Source: Candidatus Colwellbacteria bacterium GWA2_46_10 (GTDB taxonomy: Bacteria; Patescibacteriota; Minisyncoccia; UBA6257; Colwellbacteraceae). Taken from it: a stretch of 5,427 nucleotides of DNA. The DNA is taken from contig MHIS01000005.1 in the NCBI GenBank assembly GCA_001817635.1, forward strand, positions 10,275-15,701, written 5' to 3'. Shown one piece after another: positions 1 through 5,324 of this stretch; position 1 is the stretch's first letter, and every line of letters begins with the position of its first letter. A model generated the notes under the pieces. The model was given only the letters and a program-made list of their open reading frames with translations, was not told where the DNA came from and searched no databases. A program made the position numbers and the translations under genes.

Positions 1-647
1 TCATCGGCGGCGGTTTTCAGGACCAAGAGGGGTTGGGTATTGAAAGACTCCATAAATATTGGGAGAAGTTTGGGCTCGATAAAAGTACGGGTATAGATAT
101 CCCCGGAGAGTCTTCTGGTTTCTTGCCTACGCCTCAAGAAAAAGAGGACCGTACTGGCGACATCTGGAGGATAGGGGATACATACAACACTTCGATCGGC
201 CAGGGAGATTTGGTAATCAGCCCCACGAGGTTGCTCTCATCCATAGCCGCCATTGCAAACGGAGGCATCGCTTACGTTCCACACCTTCTTCTACAACAAG
301 CACCGAAAGTCATGTTGGATATAACCGATATGGCAGATGCTCTGGGGGATGTGCGCCAAGGAATGAGGGATGCCGTCACCAAAGACTACGGCACGGGCTA
401 TTCATTGATCGATATCCCGATGTCGATTGGAGCCAAAACAGGAAGCGCTCAAGTTGCCAGTAATACCAAGACTAACGCGTTGTTTGTGGGATACGCTGCC
501 AAGGATGAGAACTCCGCACCGGAGATAGCCATCCTCGTTTTGGTTGAAGACGCTAAGGAGGGAAGCTTGAATGCCGTTCCAATAGCAAGGGATGTTTTGA
601 GGTGGTACTATGAGAACAGAATTCTAAACGGTGAAGAAACCCCTTAA
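1..647 (+). CDS. mrdA: Penicillin-binding protein 2 (peptidoglycan transpeptidase), C-terminal part
   Basis: Partial gene, cut by the window start; the reading frame is open from base 3, so the TTG at 33 is an internal Leu codon and not a start. The 214 visible residues are the second half of a class B PBP transpeptidase domain, which cross-links peptidoglycan stems outside the membrane. Visible landmarks are a TGIDIPGE segment (nt 90-113), an SIGQGD segment (about nt 192-209), the KTGS box of the active site (nt 435-446), then a TNALFVGY strand and a closing IARDVL helix. The SxxK serine and SxN motifs must lie upstream. The order GDTYNTSIGQGD, then VPHLL, then KTG, resembles PBP2/MrdA (elongation) more than FtsI, but the N-terminal half needed to be certain is missing. 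The 3' end overlaps the next gene by 17 nt, which suggests co-transcription. Confidence 0.9.
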   Translation, partial: IGGGFQDQEGLGIERLHKYWEKFGLDKSTGIDIPGESSGFLPTPQEKEDRTGDIWRIGDTYNTSIGQGDLVISPTRLLSSIAAIANGGIAYVPHLLLQQAPKVMLDITDMADALGDVRQGMRDAVTKDYGTGYSLIDIPMSIGAKTGSAQVASNTKTNALFVGYAAKDENSAPEIAILVLVEDAKEGSLNAVPIARDVLRWYYENRILNGEETP

Positions 648-1647
648 TCATCAGCCTCAACTGCGTCAGGATCTAACCTCAGGAGATTGGGTGCTTTTCT
701 CTCCCAAAAGAGGTACGCGGCCTGATCAATTTCGCTCCGGAGAGAAAATCCAAAGAGCTTCCAAGTCAAAATGTATCTTTGAAACTCCCGAGAAGGCGGG
801 TGGGGGAGGGATCATTGCTTCGTATCCGGATCTAAAGAAGTGGCGCATACAAATCGTTCCTAACAAGTATCCGGTAGTATCCGATAGAAGCGATAAGGCA
901 AAAATATACAAGCATAGATCCTACAGCTACATAGAGGGCTACGGCCACCATGAGCTCATTATCACAAAAGATCACGACGCAAACTTTACAAAACTCTCTA
1001 TCGTTGACGCCAACATGCTCTTTAACGCATTCCGTGAGCGTTACAAACATATCGCAAAAGATAAAAATACTGCTTACATATCAATATTCCAAAACTGGGG
1101 TCCCAAAACTGGAGCCAGTATCTACCATCCCCACTACCAAATCCTCTCCACTCCCATACTTCCTCCGGCGGCTGAGAGATCTTTGAGCAACTCCAGGAAA
1201 TTCCACCGTAAAAGTAAAAAGTGCGTGCATTGTGATCAAATAGAAGTAGCCAGAGAAGACCACCGCATTCTTCACGAAGACGAATTATCCATCGCCTTTG
1301 CTCCCTACGCTCCCAAAGAACCCTTTGAATTCAGAGTATCTCCTAGGGCTCACTCTCCCTACTTTGAGGATTCTAGTGAATACGAGGTCCATTCCGTGAT
1401 GAAAAGTCTTCAAGCGGCACTGGGGAAGCTAGAGAAAGTATCAAAAAATGTTAACTATAATTTGTATATCCACACTTCCCCCGTAAAACACAAAAAGCTT
1501 TACAGTTTTTACCATTGGCACGTTCAGGTAATACCGAGGGAGATAACTCCGCGCTTGGGAGTGTCCGGGGGGTTTGAGTTTACAACCGGTATCGAAATAA
1601 ACTCCGTCCTGCCTGAGGATGCGGTCAAAATACTAAATAGCAAATGA
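631..1647 (+). CDS. galT: GalT-family galactose-1-phosphate uridylyltransferase (hexose-1-P nucleotidyltransferase)
   Basis: 338 residues, normal length for the family. Two HIT-like domains are recognisable: an N-terminal LTSGDWVLFSPKRGTRP segment (residues 15-31), the catalytic HPHYQ motif at 166-170 whose second His (H168) would carry the nucleotidyl intermediate, and a C-terminal HWHVQ segment (295-299) followed by GGFEFTTG and NSVLPEDA. H115 and H166 match zinc-ligand positions of E. coli GalT; C48 is present but the partner Cys position reads E51 (CxxE). A separate CVHC pair lies at 198-201. The family transfers UMP between UDP-glucose and galactose-1-phosphate; related members act as ADP-glucose phosphorylases, so exact substrate is uncertain. 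The start is GTG at 631: an in-frame TAA at 625 rules out anything further upstream, and conserved sequence begins by residue 15. No Shine-Dalgarno is visible. The stop overlaps the next ATG (ATGA at 1644-1647). Confidence 0.85.
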   Translation: MKKPLNHQPQLRQDLTSGDWVLFSPKRGTRPDQFRSGEKIQRASKSKCIFETPEKAGGGGIIASYPDLKKWRIQIVPNKYPVVSDRSDKAKIYKHRSYSYIEGYGHHELIITKDHDANFTKLSIVDANMLFNAFRERYKHIAKDKNTAYISIFQNWGPKTGASIYHPHYQILSTPILPPAAERSLSNSRKFHRKSKKCVHCDQIEVAREDHRILHEDELSIAFAPYAPKEPFEFRVSPRAHSPYFEDSSEYEVHSVMKSLQAALGKLEKVSKNVNYNLYIHTSPVKHKKLYSFYHWHVQVIPREITPRLGVSGGFEFTTGIEINSVLPEDAVKILNSK

Positions 1648-2231
1648 TAGCTGATATCCTACAGGCTATCTCTCTTTTCGTTTTGAACATCATAGAAACA
1701 TGGGGTTATTGGGGTGTCTTTTTTTTGATGGCTCTTGAAAGCGCTAACATCCCGATTCCCTCCGAGATCATTATGCCTTTCTCCGGGTTTCTGGTTTCAA
1801 CCGGAGTTTTTGACTTCTGGACGGTTGTCTTCCTAGGAGCCTTAGGAAATCTCACCGGTTCTCTAACTTCCTACTACATCGCTGGATATTTCAAAGGTTG
1901 GGTGGAACACAACCGTCATTTCGACCAAGCTAAAGCGTGGGTGAATAAGTATGGGGTGGTTGCGGCTTTTTGGAGCAGAATGATGCCCATAGTGCGTACC
2001 TTTATCTCTTTTCCGGCGGGACTATTCAAAGTACCTATCTGGAAGTTCTCTTTGTTCACGTTCATAGGGTCCTTTATCTGGTCAGCTCTTCTCGTGTACC
2101 CGGGGATCTATTGGGGAGAAAATTGGGAGATCATCGAACCAATTTTCAGAAAGTTTGATTTGGTGATAGCTGTATTGTTGATTTTGGGTATCGTTTGGGG
2201 GCTGAAGAGTCATTTTGGGAAAAAGAAATGA
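1644..2231 (+). CDS. DedA-family (SNARE-associated/VTT domain) inner-membrane protein
   Basis: 195 residues, a typical DedA length. Family signatures in order: a hydrophobic N-terminal helix (about 11-30), E32 followed by PIPSE at 37-41 and the PFSG turn, a Gly-rich helix with TGSLTSYYIAGY (71-82), the FWSRMMPIVRTF segment (109-120) with conserved R112 and R118, then FPAG (123-126), a helix with the conserved W146, and a final membrane helix (about 172-187) ending in a basic KKK tail. DedA proteins are integral membrane proteins; some members recycle undecaprenyl phosphate or move phospholipids across the membrane and support membrane homeostasis. A lipid-carrier role fits its position after a peptidoglycan transpeptidase, but that is inference. 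The ATG at 1644 overlaps the galT stop, and the TGA at 2229-2231 overlaps the tpiA start, so the gene is probably translationally coupled on both sides. Confidence 0.92.
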   Translation: MIADILQAISLFVLNIIETWGYWGVFFLMALESANIPIPSEIIMPFSGFLVSTGVFDFWTVVFLGALGNLTGSLTSYYIAGYFKGWVEHNRHFDQAKAWVNKYGVVAAFWSRMMPIVRTFISFPAGLFKVPIWKFSLFTFIGSFIWSALLVYPGIYWGENWEIIEPIFRKFDLVIAVLLILGIVWGLKSHFGKKK

Positions 2232-2950
2232 AGAAGCTGGTTATTGGTAATTGGAAATTGAATCCAGCTACGGCTATTGAAGCAGTAAGGCTAGCCAAGG
2301 CTACTGACGTAGAAGGAGCAGTACTTTGTCCGCCCGACATCTTTCTCATGCAAGTAGGGGAGACTATCAAGAAAGCTTCTTTGGGGGCTCAGGATCTTTT
2401 TTGGAAAGATGCCGCTGCCGTGACCGGTGAGGCTTCGGCGGTACAACTCAAGCAGATCGGAGTGCTCTACGTCATTGTGGGGCACAGCTCTCGCAGAGAG
2501 GAGCTAAAAGAAACCGATGAGCTGGTAAATTTGAAGGTTAAGGCGGCTCTTGCCGCGAAGTTGAAAGTGATATTGTGCGTGGGTGAGGATCTAGACATTC
2601 ATAAGCAAGGCGAAGTTAAAACGCGTGCATTCGTACTCGAACAATTGAAGAGAGATTTGGACGGTGTAAGTGGGGGAGAGAATTTGATTGTAGCCTATGA
2701 GCCCGTATGGTCTATTTCTACCTCTAATACAAATCTTGTTGATACACCAGAGGAAGCCTCTATCATGATCCGTTACATTAAAGATGAATCATCTAAGATG
2801 GGTTTCGATAAAGTCCCAGTTCTCTACGGTGGATCGGTGGATAGCAAAAGAGCCAAGGATTTTCTTTCGAGAGGTATAATAGATGGGGTACTCGTAGGCA
2901 AAGCTAGTCTTAACGCTGAGAAATTTAAACAAATCATATCTTTAGTATGA
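2228..2950 (+). CDS. tpiA: Triosephosphate isomerase
   Basis: 240 residues, slightly short for the family (about 250). It interconverts dihydroxyacetone phosphate and glyceraldehyde-3-phosphate in cytoplasmic glycolysis. The (beta/alpha)8 landmarks are all present: GNWKLN (7-12, with N8 and catalytic K10), GAQDLFWKDAAAVTGE (53-68, dimer-interface loop), catalytic H86 in VGHSSRR, catalytic base E158 in AYEPVW, YGGSV (200-204) and DGVLVGKASL (219-228). Two conserved spots deviate: the usual GHSERR reads GHSSRR (E to S at residue 88), and the flexible loop 6 that normally reads AIGTG reads SISTS and is about three residues longer before the TPEEA segment. The start is ATG 2228, which gives the standard MKKLVIGNWK opening; an in-frame upstream start at 2195 would add an unrelated 11-residue tail inside dedA. 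ATGA overlaps link it to dedA and to the next gene. Confidence 0.95.
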   Translation: MKKLVIGNWKLNPATAIEAVRLAKATDVEGAVLCPPDIFLMQVGETIKKASLGAQDLFWKDAAAVTGEASAVQLKQIGVLYVIVGHSSRREELKETDELVNLKVKAALAAKLKVILCVGEDLDIHKQGEVKTRAFVLEQLKRDLDGVSGGENLIVAYEPVWSISTSNTNLVDTPEEASIMIRYIKDESSKMGFDKVPVLYGGSVDSKRAKDFLSRGIIDGVLVGKASLNAEKFKQIISLV

Positions 2951-3546
2951 ATAAGAAAGATCTTGGACTAAGTCTCTTATCAGCCATTTTAGTCGGCGTT
3001 CTATCGTTTCCCACCGTAAATAACATACTGTTGGAATATAGTTTGGGCACTCGTTTTCTGATCTCTTTGGTCCTTGCCGCTCTTACTTTGATCGGTCTCG
3101 CCACCCTGCGTTTCTTGAGTCGCTACGTTAAAGTTTTCTGGCAAATAGCTAAATTCATTGTGGTCGGAGGATTAAACACCTTTCTCGACTTTGCGGTACT
3201 CAATTTGTTGATAGCCGTCACGGGCATAGCTACGGGTGTCGGATTTTCCGCCTTTAAAGCCTTTTCTTTCTCGACGGCAGTAGTAAACAGCTATTTTTGG
3301 AACAAGCACTGGACTTTCGAGACAAAGAGCGGAAACAAGGCGGAGTTCGTTGAGTTTTTAGCTGTGAGCGTCGTGGGTTTAGGGATCAACGTGGGCTCCG
3401 CTTCCCTTATGGTTAATTACATCCAACCTCTCTTTGGCCTCAACCCGGTAACTTGGGCAAACCTCTCGGCCCTAGCGGCTACTTTCCTAGCTATGGCCTG
3501 GAACTTTCTCGGATACAAACTTGTTGTTTTCAAGAAAGCCTCTTGA
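2947..3546 (+). CDS. GtrA-family multi-pass membrane protein
   Basis: 199 residues, strongly hydrophobic. Residues from about 66 to 196 match the GtrA-like domain: a first helix opening with FIVVGGLNTFLDFAVLNLL, the diagnostic VVNSYFWNKHWTF segment (112-124), two further helices, and a second WNFLGYKLVVFK repeat of that motif near the C-terminus (185-196). In front of it lies an extension of about 65 residues with two more predicted membrane helices (about 7-22 and 36-55), not part of the minimal four-helix family. GtrA-like proteins are implicated in moving polyprenyl-phosphate-linked sugars across the membrane and in cell-surface or teichoic/arabinogalactan glycosylation. With DedA and a GalT-like enzyme in the same operon an envelope-glycan role is plausible but unproven. 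ATG 2947 overlaps the tpiA stop. It is the last gene before a probable terminator; a candidate promoter covers its stop codon. Confidence 0.85.
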   Translation: MNKKDLGLSLLSAILVGVLSFPTVNNILLEYSLGTRFLISLVLAALTLIGLATLRFLSRYVKVFWQIAKFIVVGGLNTFLDFAVLNLLIAVTGIATGVGFSAFKAFSFSTAVVNSYFWNKHWTFETKSGNKAEFVEFLAVSVVGLGINVGSASLMVNYIQPLFGLNPVTWANLSALAATFLAMAWNFLGYKLVVFKKAS

Positions 3547-3571
3547 TTTTTGCTGAGTTTTAAGGTAGAAT
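3543..3571 (+). promoter_or_regulatory. Candidate sigma-70-type promoter at the end of the GtrA-family gene
   Basis: A TTGATT box (3543-3548) and a TAGAAT box (3566-3571) are separated by exactly 17 bases, the optimal spacing. The -35 matches four of six consensus positions and the -10 five of six. Transcription would begin near 3578, inside the intergenic gap, and run into the hairpins and terminator before pgk. It could drive a short RNA or an attenuated pgk leader. Box matches alone are weak evidence in an organism whose promoters are not known. Confidence 0.45.
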
Positions 3572-3589
3572 AGCGACCGAGTGAAGTGA

Positions 3590-3629
3590 ATTCCTTAACG
3601 ATGATGTCGGCTAAGGAATATCCTGAGCC
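3590..3629 (+). other. Two overlapping, mutually exclusive RNA hairpins upstream of pgk
   Basis: ATTCCTTA (3590-3597) is perfectly complementary to TAAGGAAT (3612-3619), an 8-bp stem with a 14-base loop. The same 3' strand also lies in GGCTAAGGA (3609-3617), which pairs with TCCTGAGCC (3621-3629) around a 3-base loop with one A-G mismatch. Because both use 3612-3617, only one can form at a time. This is seen in sequence; any switching or regulatory role is inference, and neither stem overlaps the terminator arms directly. I recognise no known riboswitch or leader family here. Confidence 0.35.
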
Positions 3630-3632
3630 TAT

Positions 3633-3673
3633 ATTTAGACCCCCCAGCCCCCACTGGGGGGTCTAAATGTTTT
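3633..3673 (+). terminator. Probable intrinsic terminator or attenuator hairpin
   Basis: A perfect 15-bp stem, left arm 3633-3647 and right arm 3654-3668, with a six-base loop (CCCCCA). The stem core is six consecutive G-C pairs. It is followed by TGTTTTAT, a moderate T-rich tract, on the + strand. The minus-strand orientation lacks a T-run, so it is directional. It should end transcripts of the upstream mrdA-to-gtrA cluster and also any RNA started at the 3543-3571 promoter. The right arm ends only 16 bases before the pgk start, so it could equally work as an attenuator, or be a copy of a dispersed palindromic repeat. Confidence 0.75.
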
Positions 3674-3678
3674 ATAAT
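3673..3678 (+). promoter_or_regulatory. Perfect TATAAT -10 box placing the start site at the pgk ATG
   Basis: TATAAT at 3673-3678 matches the consensus -10 element exactly and is followed by only six bases before the pgk ATG at 3685. The usual distance to the transcription start would put the first transcribed base at or next to the A of the ATG, giving a leaderless mRNA. No Shine-Dalgarno sequence lies upstream of this start, which agrees. No good -35 box lies 17 bases upstream, because that position falls in the terminator stem, so the element may be weak or fortuitous. Confidence 0.4.
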
Positions 3679-3684
3679 GATCTG

Positions 3685-4743
3685 ATGACCTATTTGTTAC
3701 GAGTTAACCTAGATATCAACGCCTCAAACATCGGAGGGAATTTACGTTTTCAAAACACTCTTAAGGGTATCCGCCTTGTATCTAAAAGAAGTAATAGGGT
3801 TGTTATCCTGGCTCATCGAGGCAGGCCTAGCGGGAGGGATAAGAAACTTAGCTTAAAGCATTTCGTAAGCCCACTCTCTAAGGGACTGGGTAAAAGGGTT
3901 GTTTTCATAAACAGCTTTGATTTCCCAAAGATTGCAAAGCGCATAGTGCAAAGTCCAAATGGTAGTGTCTTTCTTCTAGAAAACTTAAGATTTCTCAAAG
4001 GAGAGTTTGGAGCCGATAAAAGTTTGGCAAAATCTCTAGCTACACTTGGCGATAGATTTATTAATGACGATTTCCCAACCAGCCATCACAAAAATACCTC
4101 TAACTTCGAACTGCCCAAACTTCTACCAAGCTCAGTAGGGCCAAACTTTAAAATGGAGCTTGAAAAGTTAGATAAGGTTATGCGCCACCCCCGCAAACCC
4201 ATTGTGCTGGTGATCGGTGGCGCAAAGATAAAAGACAAACTGGGTGTAGTCAAAAACTTCCTGCCCAAAGCAAACTCCATTCTCCTTGGAGGCGCTCCGG
4301 CCAATACTGTGTTAAAGGCTAGGGGAGTACATATCGGAAAATCTTTATACGATCAAGGTACATTCTCTCAGATCAAACGGTTCGCAATGGAAGAAAAGCT
4401 CGTTACACCCATAGATTGGGAGGTCAAAAAAGAGGCCATTTTGGATATCGGGCCAGAGACCATCAAGCTCTATACGAAGATCATCCAGGGGGCGGGAACT
4501 ATAGTCTGGAATGGCCCTATGGGGAAGTTCGAGGATAAACCCTTTGATAGGGGGACAAAGGCCCTATATAGGGCAATTTTGGCCCAAAAAGGGGCTAATA
4601 TACTGATAGGCGGGGGAGATACTCTTGCCGCCATACCCCTGCCTAGAAAGCTTAGGAAAAACCTCTTTATTTCGGGCGGAGGGGGAGCCATGCTAACATA
4701 CCTATCTGGAGCCAAACTTCCCGCCCTAGAAGCTATTAAATAA
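3685..4743 (+). CDS. pgk: Phosphoglycerate kinase, short and diverged form
   Basis: 352 residues versus about 390-415 in typical PGKs. It transfers phosphate between 1,3-bisphosphoglycerate and ADP in cytoplasmic glycolysis. Recognisable motifs: RVNLDIN (6-12), AHRGRP (43-48), LLENLRF (97-103), IGGAKIKDK (177-185, nucleotide-site lysines K181 and K185), LGGAPANT (201-208), LDIGPETI (253-260), VWNGPMGKFE (274-283), GGGDT (309-313) and SGGGGA (330-335). Missing length comes mainly from the N-terminus and from about 20 residues before LDIGP. Several usually invariant positions differ: DFN of RVDFNVP reads NLD, HRAH reads HHKN, and STGGGA reads SGGGGA. Start: ATG 3685 opens directly on the family's first strand; the in-frame ATG at 3667 lies inside the terminator stem and would add only six residues. 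The exonuclease gene follows after 5 nt, so both are probably co-transcribed. Nucleotide-site motifs look intact, so activity is likely but not certain. Confidence 0.92.
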   Translation: MTYLLRVNLDINASNIGGNLRFQNTLKGIRLVSKRSNRVVILAHRGRPSGRDKKLSLKHFVSPLSKGLGKRVVFINSFDFPKIAKRIVQSPNGSVFLLENLRFLKGEFGADKSLAKSLATLGDRFINDDFPTSHHKNTSNFELPKLLPSSVGPNFKMELEKLDKVMRHPRKPIVLVIGGAKIKDKLGVVKNFLPKANSILLGGAPANTVLKARGVHIGKSLYDQGTFSQIKRFAMEEKLVTPIDWEVKKEAILDIGPETIKLYTKIIQGAGTIVWNGPMGKFEDKPFDRGTKALYRAILAQKGANILIGGGDTLAAIPLPRKLRKNLFISGGGGAMLTYLSGAKLPALEAIK

Positions 4744-4748
4744 AGAAT

Positions 4749-5324
4749 ATGGAAATTAAATACAAGCATTTTGAAATTCCCGTTAACGAGCGCGATCTTT
4801 GTTTTTTTGATACTGAGACCACCGGCTTTGAACTAAACAAAGAGTTGTTGGAGATAGGGGCCGTTAGGGCCAAGGCAAATACTTTTGAAAAGCTAAGTGA
4901 GGTGGATATAAAGATCAAACCCCAGCATATAGAAAACGCCTCCCCCGAGGCCCTGGAGGTTGTCGGTTACAACGAAGCGGAATGGGAGAAGGAAGGCATG
5001 AACCTAAGAGAAGGGCTCCTTAAGTTCTTAGATTTTGCCGAGGATACTATTTTAGTGGCTCATAATTTACCCTTCGACTGGATGCATGTGCAAAATGCTC
5101 TCGAGAAACACGGATTCCAGCCAACATATTTCTACAAAGGCCTGGATACATTTTCTCTTGGATGGCTTCTCCTCGGCGATAAGGCTGAATTTCCCAGGCT
5201 TTCCCTCAAGGAATTATCAAATCATTTCGGAATCAACATGGGTACGCATCACAGAGCCATAGACGATGCAAGAAGTGCCTACATGGTCTTTATGGAGTTA
5301 GTAAAACTATATGAAAAAAAGTAG
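4749..5324 (+). CDS. Stand-alone DEDDh 3'-5' exonuclease (DnaQ/Pol III epsilon-like)
   Basis: 191 residues forming a single exonuclease domain. The DEDDh residues are visible: D21 and E23 in FFDTETTGFE (Exo I), D110 in AHNLPFD (Exo II), and H168 with D173 in HHRAIDDA (Exo III, H then D five residues later). The domain uses two metal ions to remove nucleotides from 3' ends. There is no polymerase, BRCT, helicase or UvrC-like fusion, so it could be a proofreading subunit, an RNase T/oligoribonuclease-like trimming enzyme, or a repair exonuclease; the sequence alone does not decide. The N-terminal 12 residues before the first strand are unremarkable. The start ATG 4749 lies 5 nt after the pgk stop, without a clear Shine-Dalgarno. 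Its last 14 nt overlap the ribonuclease HI start, a pairing that suggests a shared role in removing RNA or damaged ends. Confidence 0.87.
   Translation: MEIKYKHFEIPVNERDLCFFDTETTGFELNKELLEIGAVRAKANTFEKLSEVDIKIKPQHIENASPEALEVVGYNEAEWEKEGMNLREGLLKFLDFAEDTILVAHNLPFDWMHVQNALEKHGFQPTYFYKGLDTFSLGWLLLGDKAEFPRLSLKELSNHFGINMGTHHRAIDDARSAYMVFMELVKLYEKK

Noticed and set aside
33..35. TTG at 33 as a start of a complete gene
   Set aside because: The frame is open to the window edge and the residues before it (IGGGFQDQEG) fit the PBP2 domain, so the gene is truncated by the window.
950..1186. 78-codon + strand ORF inside galT in another frame
   Set aside because: Low-complexity Ser/Thr-rich translation with no motif, entirely within a well-supported gene.
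1719..1726. Run of eight T bases in dedA as a terminator or slippage site
   Set aside because: No GC-rich hairpin precedes it, and it encodes Phe-Phe-Leu in a membrane helix as expected.
2195..2227. Upstream start for tpiA at 2195
   Set aside because: It would add 11 residues overlapping dedA in another frame, ahead of the standard TpiA N-terminus at 2228.
3667..3684. ATG at 3667 as the pgk start
   Set aside because: It lies in the terminator stem and adds six residues with no family match; ATG 3685 begins directly at the conserved first strand.
4470..4769. 99-codon minus-strand ORF opposite the end of pgk, and other minus-strand ORFs of 60-74 codons
   Set aside because: They lie antisense to strongly recognisable genes, have no domain features, and are expected by chance.
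5315..5321. A AAA AAG slippery heptamer in the exonuclease frame just before its stop, as in classic -1 frameshift sites
   Set aside because: A -1 shift leads into the third frame, not the RNase HI frame, and its product resembles nothing; a +1 shift would be needed for a fusion. The RNase HI has its own ATG at 5311. Lys codons at a C-terminus explain the A-run.
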